A stretch of 64,000 nucleotides of DNA from Methylotenera_A sp049687015 (GTDB lineage: Bacteria > Pseudomonadota > Gammaproteobacteria > Burkholderiales > Methylophilaceae), in contig JBAVIP010000035.1 of NCBI GenBank assembly GCA_049687015.1, forward strand, positions 62,001 to 126,000. The letters are read 5' to 3'. Numbering within the stretch: the stretch's first letter is position 1; the number at the start of each line of letters is the position of its first letter. A model generated the notes under the pieces. That model was not told where the DNA came from, searched no databases, and saw nothing but the letters and a program-made list of their open reading frames with translations. Both the position numbers and the translations under genes were made by a program. Below are positions 24,966-32,692 of this stretch, piece after piece.

Positions 24966-26182
24966 GGCAGCATTGCCTCGATTCGGTTTACAACTTCACT
25001 TAACGTCGGCAAATTAGTTTCGTGACATTTTTTCAGCGGTAAAATCACCGAAGAATCCACGCGAAACAGCGTGCCGCTGCAATCCAGGCCTGGCGTGGCG
25101 ATTGGAATAAATACTTCCGGCTCAGTTTCAAACTGGCTATTGGCGTTGCCCAGCACAATCAGCGGGCTATCGGATAAAGGCGGATTTTTGTCGGCACTGG
25201 AGCTGTTTATCCAGACAACGGCGTCACGCTGAATAGATGGGTTGTCGTTCAAAGTCAAACCGCTCAGCCAGGCGTTTGCATAATTGGCGCCAGTGTCGCC
25301 GTCACTGCCGCCCAATGGTAGGCCAGCCGCGCGCGTGGTTTGGTTTAAAATTGCGACAGTTTCGGTAATGTTTTGAATGGTAAGTTCAGCATGCGGATAA
25401 TCCAAGTCTTTAGCAACCCAAGCCAGCACGGCGTATTTGGCTTGTTTCAGTTTGTCTGCAACAGCCTGTAAATTAGTTATTTGAATGCCTGCAATTTGTG
25501 CTGCTTTTAGCTTTTTACCAAGCACCAAAGCGCGCAAGGCAAGTGTGATTTCGGGTAAATCATATGCCCTGCAAGCCAATAGGGATGCGCTCTCCAGAGC
25601 ATCATTTTTTTGAATATCTTCGCCAATAAAGATAATCTCGCGTTGTTTGGCGTCAATAAACATGCCATCTTTCTGAATAAAACGCTCAAAAAAGCGCGGG
25701 TTAAGTGTCACCACATCCGTACCGATGCATACAATCACATCAGCACGGTTTTTAACTTCGGTAAGTGTCGTGGTTTGCCAGCCCGTGCTTTGCAGCACGC
25801 GTAAATTGCGCTGCGAGCTGGCAGTGTTCATGTGTTGCAAGGTGGCATCAGATTTTTGCGCTAAATCATAAACTGCCCTAAAGCCTTGTACATCGGTGCT
25901 CAAGCCCGCAAATAATGGATAGTGGGCTGTTTTTAATATTTGCGCTGCCTTGGCAATGGCTTCGTCAAGAGTGGCTGGTTTGCCCGCAATGCTTGGGGTT
26001 ATGTTGCCTGTGGCCTGCTCAAAAAACGTGACACTTTTTGCACAGCCATTCGCCAATACTTTGATTTTATTTTGATTATTCTCAACCAGCACATCGTCAC
26101 ACAGCAAGCCGCAGGCGGGGCAGGTGGCGATGATTGTTCTGGTGTTGGCGTTGTTGGAATTCATAACATCAGATTTTGCCAC
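24962..26182 (-). CDS. fhcB: Formyltransferase/hydrolase complex subunit B
   Basis: 406 aa, related to the molybdopterin-binding FwdB/FmdB but in bacteria without a redox role. N-terminal CPACGLLCDD supplies Cys21, Cys24 and Cys28. First gene of the operon. The start is uncertain: GTG at 26182, or ATG at 26164 that gives a chain six residues shorter; neither has a good Shine-Dalgarno. Bases 25565-25601 carry a REP-like repeat that is translated here as ALESASLLACRA. Confidence 0.92.
   Translation of the reverse strand: MAKSDVMNSNNANTRTIIATCPACGLLCDDVLVENNQNKIKVLANGCAKSVTFFEQATGNITPSIAGKPATLDEAIAKAAQILKTAHYPLFAGLSTDVQGFRAVYDLAQKSDATLQHMNTASSQRNLRVLQSTGWQTTTLTEVKNRADVIVCIGTDVVTLNPRFFERFIQKDGMFIDAKQREIIFIGEDIQKNDALESASLLACRAYDLPEITLALRALVLGKKLKAAQIAGIQITNLQAVADKLKQAKYAVLAWVAKDLDYPHAELTIQNITETVAILNQTTRAAGLPLGGSDGDTGANYANAWLSGLTLNDNPSIQRDAVVWINSSSADKNPPLSDSPLIVLGNANSQFETEPEVFIPIATPGLDCSGTLFRVDSSVILPLKKCHETNLPTLSEVVNRIEAMLP
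25565..25601 (-). repeat. REP-like repeat inside fhcB, copy F
   Basis: The plus strand reads TGCCCTGCAAGCCAATA then GGGATGCGCTCTCCAGAGCA. The first 17 bases match the reverse complement of the copy at 26889-26928 exactly, and the outer GCTCT/AGAGC is also shared. It lies in frame within coding sequence. Confidence 0.55.
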
Positions 26183-26231
26183 AATTTTGGCTGCTGACTT
26201 ACGATTTTGCTACAAATTGATGGAAGAAGAA

Positions 26232-26256
26232 TAAATGGGGACAGCCCACGGTTTTT
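26232..26256 (+). repeat. GGGGACAG element-end motif, copy 1
   Basis: AAATGGGGACAGCCCACGGT followed by TTTT. Near-identical to copies at 28244 and 28963; it lies between fhcB and the transposase remnant. The 76 bases upstream of fhcB show no clear promoter. Confidence 0.6.
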
Positions 26257-26258
26257 CT

Positions 26259-26813
26259 CTACAATGATAAATTTTTACCATTCTCGCTTTTATTCATTTT
26301 AGGTCTGCCAGACTTTCCTGGCGTTACTCTGCGCCCTAGTGTATCCGCTATTTGCTTGGCAAACATCTCGCTGCCCAAAGCATAATTGCTATTAGTCGCT
26401 TTGCGTATTTCATCCACCAGCCCAATATCAAGCTCATATCTAAATAATTCGCGATAAGCAGATTGCCGCTTTGCCGCATTGTCACCAAGCGTATTATAAA
26501 GTAAATGCGGCTTAATCAGCATGTTTGCCTCGCCTTGAGCATTCGCTGCATAACTACTCCACTTGTATTCAGTAGGGTGATTCACCATGTTAGCGCGAAC
26601 AGGGTTAAGTTCAATATAGCGCATGCAGGCCAGCAAGTAAGTTTCAGCCTGAATAACACTCGATTTATAGCGGCCTTCCCAAGCAGCCTTTTTAAGCCAA
26701 TGCAGATAACTGTGATAATCCTCATCAGCAAAAAAACAGGGTTCTCGATTAACGCCTCGCTGAACGATATACTGAGGAACACCTGCTAGTTTAATGCGTG
26801 AGCGGCGTGGCAT
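26259..26813 (-). pseudogene. REP-associated Y1/HUH transposase with internal in-frame deletion
   Basis: 184 aa. It begins MPRRSRIKLAGVPQYIVQRG, the standard start of the DUF1568/RAYT family, and continues FFADEDYHSYL. It then jumps from LHWLKKAA directly to WEGRYKSS. In intact relatives about 60 residues lie between these, including the HAYVLMTNHVHLL strand with the HUH metal motif. The C-terminal CMRYIELNPVRANMV and YKWSSYAAN remain. The frame is open but the protein should be catalytically dead: either a pseudogene or a non-catalytic derivative. Confidence 0.85.
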
Positions 26814-26821
26814 TGCTTGTC

Positions 26822-26842
26822 ATTCCGTACTTGATACGGAAT
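26822..26842. repeat. Short hairpin of the ATTCC...GGAAT type
   Basis: ATTCCGTA and TACGGAAT are perfect 8-bp arms around CTTGA. GTCATTCC...GGAATCCAG hairpins are widespread intergenic repeats. This one abuts the transposase start. Confidence 0.55.
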
Positions 26843-26888
26843 CCAGTTGGAATTAAAAACAATTCGATGCTGACCCCTTTGGTTACAG

Positions 26889-26928
26889 TGCAGGCCTGCA
26901 ACCCGCATGGATATTGGCTTGCAGGGCA
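26889..26928 (-). repeat. REP-like palindromic repeat, copy C
   Basis: On the minus strand TGCCCTGCAAGCCAATATCC then ATGCGGGTTGCAGGCCTGCA. It is the most complete copy of the family in the window and lies next to the transposase remnant. Bases 26940-26986 hold a further small hairpin (GTGCAAA/TTTTGCAC). Confidence 0.75.
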
Positions 26929-26986
26929 ATGGTTTAATGGTTATTTGGTGTGCAAATAAAGTCATTTTGCACGCCCTACGCTTGCT

Positions 26987-27451
26987 TTACCCCAATAATC
27001 TAGTCAATTTAATTTGCAAAACTACCGACCCATATAGCTCATCTATTACCATATCTTTGATATTTGGATCATCTAATGCTACTTGCCTCTCCCTAATACA
27101 ATCAAGCTGGTCGTCATACTCACTAACAGTGTAGTAGTTATCACCCATGGCTTGACGATAGAAAAACGGTAGTTTCCAAACATCGGGCGAATAATTGGGC
27201 AAATTACCTACTATTGGCCAAGGTTTACCATGAACAGAGTTGTCACCGAACTTGCATACTAAAATGGCTTCTTCTGGATGCAATTTTTGGGTGTGAGTAA
27301 TTTCGGAAACCTCATCCATTCTAGGTCCAAAAAAATAGCCAAATGCCCTGCCTTCTTTATCTGTTCTTGCAACCAAACCAGAAGCATATCCACCGTTCTG
27401 GAGCGGTACGGCAATTACATCGCCTTCCTGATATTTAATCTTTTTTGCCAT
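26987..27451 (-). CDS. Imm26-like immunity protein
   Basis: 154 aa. KYQEGDVIAVPLQNGGYASG and GRAFGYFFGPR match the start of the Imm26 family of immunity proteins in polymorphic toxin systems. The rest is WPIVGNLPNYSPDVWKLPFF and a variable tail. It starts three bases after the Rhs toxin-tip stop, the usual toxin-immunity order. It would neutralise the nuclease domain of its neighbour; that pairing is inferred from position. Confidence 0.78.
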   Translation of the reverse strand: MAKKIKYQEGDVIAVPLQNGGYASGLVARTDKEGRAFGYFFGPRMDEVSEITHTQKLHPEEAILVCKFGDNSVHGKPWPIVGNLPNYSPDVWKLPFFYRQAMGDNYYTVSEYDDQLDCIRERQVALDDPNIKDMVIDELYGSVVLQIKLTRLLG

Positions 27452-27454
27452 TTG

Positions 27455-28261
27455 CTACTCTCTTCCAGCCTTCAAATATTCACTTTTTTTCGGATTATTA
27501 TCCCTAATAGGTTTGATTTTATTGAGGCCACCATTTGAAGCTTTTGCTTGTGGGTTTGCATTGTAAAGATCGTGCTCTCGGCCTCGTTGTGCAGCATAGT
27601 TGTCTGTTTTTTTATCAACTCCAAAAGTTAGCTCAGGAAACTCTTTTTGATGTTGTTTTTCACGCCGTGCTAAATCTTTCGTTCGACCAGTCCTTTGTAC
27701 AATTCCATCTGCATCTTTAAGTGCATATGTACCGCCTTTAGCTACATCAACAGCTGCTTCTGCCCCCGCTTTCCCCGCACTCCTGATAATCCCAAAGCCA
27801 GCAGGTAAAATAGGTACTGCCGTGCCCACAATATCATAAGCCAAGCCAAGGCCATTAAGTATGCTTGGGTCTTGCTTATATTGCGCAATGCTTAAGCCTA
27901 GGCTTACAACATCTAATGCGGTTTCCGCAATATTACCCGTAGGATCCACAAACTTATACGGATTATTATTGCCATACGCATAGCGGTTATGGCTGTGGAC
28001 GTTGTTCTCATCCACCCCAACCGGGTCTATGCCCATAAAGCGCCCTAACATCGGGTCGTAATAGCGCGCTCCAAAGTAACTGAGCTTGCTTTCCGCATCT
28101 TGCGATTTACCTGCAAACCACATTGTTTCAGTGGCAGCTTTGGTGTCTCTTAGGTTGCGTTCACCATAAGGCCAGTAATGCTCACGCCATTTTAATGCGC
28201 CTACTTTGTCGGTAGCCGCAAGCGGTGAGCCGACAAGACAGAATAATAGGGGACAGACCAC
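27455..28261 (-). pseudogene. Orphan Rhs toxin tip: end of Rhs core plus GIY-YIG-like nuclease domain
   Basis: 268 codons. Residues 11-108 are the end of an Rhs core (GSPLAATDKVGALKWREHYW, SYFGARYYDPMLGRFMGIDP, NRYAYGNNNPYKFVDPTGN). A hydrophobic linker follows (about 111-170), then a C-terminal domain with TYALKDADGIVQRTGRTKDL, REKQH and REHDLYNANP, a GIY-YIG/URI-type nuclease pattern. The big upstream Rhs repeats are missing. The open frame starts at a GTG inside a GGGGACAGACC motif, so the first eight or so residues are foreign. It is a displaced tip, probably silent unless recombined into a full rhs gene. Confidence 0.8.
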
Positions 28262-28269
28262 GGTTTTTT
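28244..28269 (+). repeat. GGGGACAG element-end motif, copy 2
   Basis: AATAGGGGACAGACCACGG then TTTTTT. It forms the exact breakpoint of the truncated Rhs gene. Confidence 0.6.
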
Positions 28270-28273
28270 GTAT

Positions 28274-28335
28274 AACAAATTAATCGTGTCTGACCCCATT
28301 TATTCTAACAAATTAATCGTGTCTGACCCCATTTA
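28274..28335 (+). repeat. Tandem 29-bp repeats (AATTAATCGTGTCTGACCCC)
   Basis: Two identical 29-base copies at 28274-28302 and 28307-28335, four bases apart. Each reads, on the minus strand, GGGGTCAGACACGATTAATT, a variant of the GGGGACAGACCACGG motif. The right copy encodes the last residues of the immunity-like gene. Confidence 0.75.
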
Positions 28336-28897
28336 CTGCATTTCTACGCCTCTGGTTCTCAAACTGACTTTTCCAACCATCTAAAATGTCATAGAAAGAA
28401 TCTGATGGAATGAGTAGCTCTTGAAGATTAGTAGCTTTATATGATTCGGAGTTTTTAAATGCTATTAAACGAACCATATGATTAAAATTAAATAATAAAA
28501 TATGACTTCCGTCGTCAAATGCCGCATCCCCATCTGGAGCCCAAATAACGTCACTTTCATATAACATCTGTTTAATTTCTTGCGCTGATTTACCAAAATA
28601 CAAACTGTCATCACTATTCTCAGCGTATATGGCAGCTAAATACATATCTGCAAGGACTTGAGCATCGACATCACTAAAGAGTGAAGTGTAGTTGGTTCTT
28701 TTTTTTAAAATATCGTCAATTTGATAAAAAGAGCATGCCAGTAAAGTTGCATCTGGTGATTTGATGCCGTAACATAAACCACCTACATAAACAATAAAAT
28801 ACCCAATAGCCAACTGGCCTTTTTCTTTATAAAACTCGCTCACACACGATTCTATAGCAAATAGATTTGGTTCTCCTACAACAATCAAGTTTTGCAT
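28313..28897 (-). CDS. Imm42-like immunity protein with element-derived C-terminus
   Basis: 194 aa from the ATG at 28897; a TTG three bases upstream is the alternative. FAIESCVSEFYKEKGQLAIG, YFIVYVGGLCYG and SPDATLLACSF look like an Imm42-type immunity protein, though I am only moderately sure of the family. The ATG shares a base with a preceding TGA (TGATG), as expected after a toxin gene. The last six codons (NGVRHD, stop) are the repeat at 28307-28335 read through, so the native end has been replaced. Confidence 0.65.
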   Translation of the reverse strand: MQNLIVVGEPNLFAIESCVSEFYKEKGQLAIGYFIVYVGGLCYGIKSPDATLLACSFYQIDDILKKRTNYTSLFSDVDAQVLADMYLAAIYAENSDDSLYFGKSAQEIKQMLYESDVIWAPDGDAAFDDGSHILLFNFNHMVRLIAFKNSESYKATNLQELLIPSDSFYDILDGWKSQFENQRRRNAVNGVRHD

Positions 28898-28964
28898 CAA
28901 AGTCCAAAACCCTTTCTAATTTGATTGGGAATATTTTCTAGTTTAATTGGATTAGTACTAGCAA
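28897..28964 (-). pseudogene. C-terminal stub of a second (Rhs?) toxin
   Basis: On the minus strand an open frame exits the GGGGACAG motif and encodes STNPIKLENIPNQIRKGFGL, then TGA overlapping the immunity-like ATG. Everything upstream is lost. The coupling to an immunity-like gene and the ending style suggest the end of a polymorphic toxin. Confidence 0.55.
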
Positions 28965-28990
28965 TAATAGGGGACAGACCACGGTTTTTT
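28963..28990 (+). repeat. GGGGACAG element-end motif, copy 3
   Basis: AATAATAGGGGACAGACCAC then GGTTTTTT; nearly identical to 28244-28269. It truncates the toxin stub next to it. Confidence 0.6.
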
Positions 28991-29083
28991 AAGGATTTCG
29001 GCATCATTATTTTTTCAAACTGAATATGGCAATATGTTCAACAATACCGTAAATTGGTTGTTTATCAAACCCTGCAAAAATGT

Positions 29084-29089
29084 TAGAAT
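29084..29089 (+). promoter_or_regulatory. Probable extended -10 of ndk
   Basis: TGTTAGAAT fits the extended -10 pattern TGnTANNNT, 66 bases before the ndk ATG. TTTATC lies 17 bases upstream as a weak -35. Confidence 0.45.
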
Positions 29090-29155
29090 CGCTTTCTTTC
29101 TAAGTAGTTAATTTAATTGTTAATTTTTATTTTTGTTAAATTTTTTGGAGTCCAC

Positions 29156-29560
29156 ATGGCAGTAGAACGCACCCTTAGCATTATCAAACCAGATGCAGTA
29201 GCAAAAAACGTGATTGGTAAAATTTACACACGTTTTGAAAACGCAGGTTTAAAAATTGTTGCAGCGAAAATGATACACCTGACTAAAGCTGAAGCAGAAG
29301 GCTTTTACGCAGTGCACGTAGCGCGTCCATTTTTTAATGATCTAGTTAAATTCATGATTTCTGGTCCGGTGATGATTCAGGCGCTGGAAGGCGAAAATGC
29401 GGTAGCAAAAAACCGCGAGTTAATGGGCGCTACCAACCCGAAAGAAGCGGCTGCAGGTACGATTCGTGCGGATTTTGCCGAGAGTATTGATGCGAATGCG
29501 GTGCATGGGTCGGACTCAACTGAAAATGCAACAATCGAAATTAAATACTTCTTCGGTTAA
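29156..29560 (+). CDS. ndk: Nucleoside diphosphate kinase
   Basis: 134 aa from the ATG at 29156, preceded by TTGGAG at proper spacing; upstream in-frame starts add a non-conserved stretch. ERTLSIIKPDAVAKNVIGKI is the family start, and the phospho-accepting His lies in NAVHGSDSTENA. It transfers the terminal phosphate between NTPs and NDPs. First gene of the conserved ndk-rlmN-pilW-rodZ-ispG-hisS cluster. Confidence 0.96.
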   Translation: MAVERTLSIIKPDAVAKNVIGKIYTRFENAGLKIVAAKMIHLTKAEAEGFYAVHVARPFFNDLVKFMISGPVMIQALEGENAVAKNRELMGATNPKEAAAGTIRADFAESIDANAVHGSDSTENATIEIKYFFG

Positions 29561-29571
29561 TCACAATATTA

Positions 29572-29682
29572 CCCCTCGCCCGCAAGCGGGAGAGGGGTTG
29601 GGGAGAGGGGCGGTAGAAGTAATTTCCAGCTTTGCCCCTCTCCCGCACTGTCGTGCACCCTCTCCCGCTTGCGGGCGAGGGT
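29572..29682. repeat. 111-bp inverted repeat between ndk and rlmN
   Basis: CCCCTCGCCCGCAAGCGGGA at the left has its near-perfect reverse complement TCTCCCGCTTGCGGGCGAGG at the right. An inner GGGGAGAGGGGC / GCCCCTCTCCC pair gives a second stem. The GC content is much higher than that of the flanks. CCCCTCTCCC-type hairpins are a common intergenic repeat family. Confidence 0.8.
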
Positions 29683-29700
29683 TTGTTAAGGTTTAACACA

Positions 29701-30816
29701 TTGAATAATTTATTAAATTATAATCAACCACAACTCGCCGAGTACTTTGTCGGGCTTGGCGAGAAGCCGTTTCGTGCCAAACAGATGATGCGCTGGATGC
29801 ATCATTTTGGTGTGAATGATTTTAGCCAAATGACGGACATTGCGAAAAGTTTGCGAGAAAAACTGCAAATTGAAGCAACAATTACTCCGCCCACCGTGCA
29901 ATTGGAGCAAGTGTCAGATGATGGCACACGCAAATGGTTGATTGGCGCCGATGACTTAAAAACGGGCACGGCCAATAGCATCGAGACCGTGTTTATCCCC
30001 GAGGATGATCGCGGTACTTTGTGTATTTCCAGTCAGGTGGGCTGTGCGCTGGAATGCACGTTTTGCAGCACCGGACGACAAGGCTTTAACCGCAATCTGA
30101 GTGTTTCTGAAATCATTGGCCAGCTTTGGCTGGCAAACAAATCATTGCGTCAGGCTGATGGCTACGACATGCTGCCCGCAGGCGAGCGCATTATCAGTAA
30201 CGTAGTCATGATGGGCATGGGCGAGCCGCTCACTAACTATGACAATGTGGTGACCGCCATGCAGATTATGCTGGATGACAGCGCGTATGGTTTGAGCCGC
30301 CGCCGCGTGACGTTATCGACAAGCGGCATCGTGCCTGCAATGGACAGGCTTAAAGAAGATTGCCCGGTAGCGCTGGCAGTCAGCCTGCATGCACCTAACG
30401 ACGCGCTGCGCGACCAGATTGTGCCGATCAATAAAAAATATCCGCTTAAAGAATTGATGGCGGCTTGCGAGCGCTATCTGGTAAAAGCGCCACGCGATTT
30501 TGTAACGTTTGAATACGTCATGCTGGATGGCGTGAACGACACGGTTGAGCATGCTCACCAGTTGCTTGAAGTAGTGAAAAACGTACCATGCAAATTCAAT
30601 TTGATTCCGTTCAATCCGTTCCCTAACAGCGGATACGAAACATCTAAACCTAGCCATATTCGCGTGTTCCGTGATATTTTAATGCAAGCGGGCTATGTGG
30701 TCACCGTGCGTAAAACGCGCGGCGAGGATATAGACGCCGCTTGTGGCCAGTTAGCTGGTAAAGTATTAGATAAAACCAAACGTAGCATAAAAATTCCAAT
30801 AGAGGCGGTTGCATGA
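29701..30816 (+). CDS. rlmN: Dual-specificity 23S rRNA / tRNA adenine-2-methyltransferase RlmN
   Basis: 371 aa from the TTG at 29701. A longer frame back to 29632 would be encoded by the inverted repeat and is not homologous; AAGG lies eight bases before the TTG, and NNLLNYNQPQLAEYFVGLGE is the family start. Radical SAM motif CALECTFC, plus GMGEPLTNYDNVV and the C-terminal catalytic Cys in DIDAACGQL. It overlaps pilW by four bases. Confidence 0.93.
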   Translation: MNNLLNYNQPQLAEYFVGLGEKPFRAKQMMRWMHHFGVNDFSQMTDIAKSLREKLQIEATITPPTVQLEQVSDDGTRKWLIGADDLKTGTANSIETVFIPEDDRGTLCISSQVGCALECTFCSTGRQGFNRNLSVSEIIGQLWLANKSLRQADGYDMLPAGERIISNVVMMGMGEPLTNYDNVVTAMQIMLDDSAYGLSRRRVTLSTSGIVPAMDRLKEDCPVALAVSLHAPNDALRDQIVPINKKYPLKELMAACERYLVKAPRDFVTFEYVMLDGVNDTVEHAHQLLEVVKNVPCKFNLIPFNPFPNSGYETSKPSHIRVFRDILMQAGYVVTVRKTRGEDIDAACGQLAGKVLDKTKRSIKIPIEAVA

Positions 30817-31577
30817 AGTTAGATTTAATAAGATTAAGCTTAGTCGCTGTGGCACTAGTTTTAATGAGTGCCTGTGCAACACAGCAGGGCGGTGCCGATG
30901 AGTATGGCGAAAGCAAGCTTTCAGCGCGGGCGCGGTCGCACACCGATTTGGGCGCTGCTTATTATCAGCAGAATAAATTAGAAATCGCCCTGGACGAGTT
31001 TAATCATGCGATTTCAATAGACCCCAACTATGGGCAAGCCTACAATGGTTTGGGTTTGGTGTATGCAGCGTTAAACGAGGACGCGAAAGCCGATGCAAAT
31101 TTTAAAAAAGCCATTCAAACACAGCCCAATAGTTCAGAATCGCATAACAACTATGGCAGTTTTTTGTGTTCACGCAAGCGTTACGATGAGTCAATTGCAC
31201 ATTTTCTAGAAGCCGTTAAAAATCCGCTGTATGCCACACCGAACATAGCTTACGCTAATGCAGGCATTTGTTCTGCACGTAAAAATGATGTTAAAAATGC
31301 AGAAATATACCTCAATAAAGCGCTGCAGATCGAGCCGCTAACACATTCTGCAGCCGTTCATTTAGCTGAAATTCAGTTCAATCGCGGTGATGCAAAAACC
31401 GCACAAAAAACATTACAGAATACTTTAGTAGCATCGCCTGGCCCAGAGGCTTTATGGCTGGGCATTAAAATTGAGCGCGCTCTAGGAGGCAAGGATAATG
31501 AAGCCAGCTATGCGTTACAACTGCGTCAACAATATCCAAATTCTGAGCAAGCACGGTTACTGTTGAGCGGTCAATAA
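30813..31577 (+). CDS. pilW: Type IV pilus biogenesis/stability lipoprotein PilW (PilF)
   Basis: 254 aa. A signal ending in LMSAC (Cys21) makes it a lipoprotein. It then has TPR repeats (ARSHTDLGAAYYQQNKLEIA, NYGQAYNGLGLVYAALNEDA, NSSESHNNYGSFLCSRKRYD). In other bacteria this outer-membrane pilotin assembles the PilQ secretin. Its place between rlmN and rodZ is conserved in betaproteobacteria. Confidence 0.9.
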   Translation: MKLDLIRLSLVAVALVLMSACATQQGGADEYGESKLSARARSHTDLGAAYYQQNKLEIALDEFNHAISIDPNYGQAYNGLGLVYAALNEDAKADANFKKAIQTQPNSSESHNNYGSFLCSRKRYDESIAHFLEAVKNPLYATPNIAYANAGICSARKNDVKNAEIYLNKALQIEPLTHSAAVHLAEIQFNRGDAKTAQKTLQNTLVASPGPEALWLGIKIERALGGKDNEASYALQLRQQYPNSEQARLLLSGQ

Positions 31578-31642
31578 TTAACTAATAATCAAAAAACTGC
31601 TATTAATTACAGAATATGGTGCTATAAATTTAAGGTGACATC

Positions 31643-32683
31643 ATGGCGCGTAAAGCTAAAGAACCCATTCAAAAATCTAGCCAAGAACCCGGTCAACAAG
31701 TTGAAATGACACAAAACAATCCACTTTTGCCAGATGATGAGAATCAGACGGAATATGCCGCCCACAACCGATCGCGCTGTGGAGGTGTGCTGCGTTTGAC
31801 ACGTGAAAATCAAGGCTTGGCCGTGCAGGATATTGCAAGCCGGTTAAGAATTAGCCCTAAGCAAATTGAGGCAATAGAAGCGGATAATTTTGCAATCCTG
31901 CCTGAGCCGACTATTGTCAGGGGCTTTATCCGCAATTATGCAAAACTGCTTAAAATCAGTGCAGAGCCCTTACTGGACGCTTATAACGTACTTGTGCCAA
32001 GTAACGCGCCGCATGAATTTACTATCAAACCCGCCTCAAATATGAAGGTGACCAGTTACGATAAACCGAAATCCGGGCGTTATATCTGGGCTGGATTAGC
32101 TTTATTAGTAGGTTTGGGCGCGTGGCTGTTTTATCAAAACTACGTTGAGAAACCCAGCCCAATTAAACCTAGCGCGAGTATGAATAGTGTTGAACCGCTA
32201 CCAGAGATTGCACTACCCGCGGCGGAGCGTGCAAGTGAGCCGCAAGCGGTTACAGAATTGACTTTGCCAATTGGTTTGCCGCCAGCAGCTGATGCTAGAG
32301 CGACCGTTACCAATGAGGTTGCTAATCAAGCGCTTTCCTCAAATGCCAGTGTAGGTAATGTTGCGCCAGCTAATACACCTGCACCTGAGCCAATCTCGCC
32401 TGGAATTGAGCCAGTTGAGCCAGCCGTTGCTTCCCCGGCAAATGGCACGGCCAGGTTAGAGTTTAATGCGAATCAAGAAACTTGGGTAAGCGTTGTTGAT
32501 GTAGCTGGTAAAGAAGTTTTCAATAAGACGATATTCGCTGGCAGCCGCGAAAGCGTTGATATTACACCGCCCGTGAACGTAGTGGTGGGCAATGCGGGCG
32601 CCACCAGTATGAGCATGAATGGCAAGCCTGTCGATTTGGCACCGCACTCGCGTCAAAATGTAGCACACATCAAGCTTGAGTAG
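31643..32683 (+). CDS. rodZ: RodZ-like helix-turn-helix membrane protein
   Basis: 346 aa. Cytoplasmic HTH domain (about 50-115: LRLTRENQGLAVQDIASRLR, SPKQIEAIE), a membrane segment near 148-165 (YIWAGLALLVGLGAWLFY), a Pro/Ala/Glu-rich periplasmic linker, and a C-terminal DUF4115 domain (ETWVSVVDVAGKEVFNKTI). RodZ links MreB filaments to the cell-wall elongation machinery. Confidence 0.9.
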   Translation: MARKAKEPIQKSSQEPGQQVEMTQNNPLLPDDENQTEYAAHNRSRCGGVLRLTRENQGLAVQDIASRLRISPKQIEAIEADNFAILPEPTIVRGFIRNYAKLLKISAEPLLDAYNVLVPSNAPHEFTIKPASNMKVTSYDKPKSGRYIWAGLALLVGLGAWLFYQNYVEKPSPIKPSASMNSVEPLPEIALPAAERASEPQAVTELTLPIGLPPAADARATVTNEVANQALSSNASVGNVAPANTPAPEPISPGIEPVEPAVASPANGTARLEFNANQETWVSVVDVAGKEVFNKTIFAGSRESVDITPPVNVVVGNAGATSMSMNGKPVDLAPHSRQNVAHIKLE

Positions 32684-32692
32684 TTTTTAAAT

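Noticed and set aside
29632..29700. Upstream ATG extending rlmN by 23 residues
   Set aside because: The extension is encoded by one arm of the inverted repeat, is not homologous to RlmN, and a TTG with Shine-Dalgarno fits better.
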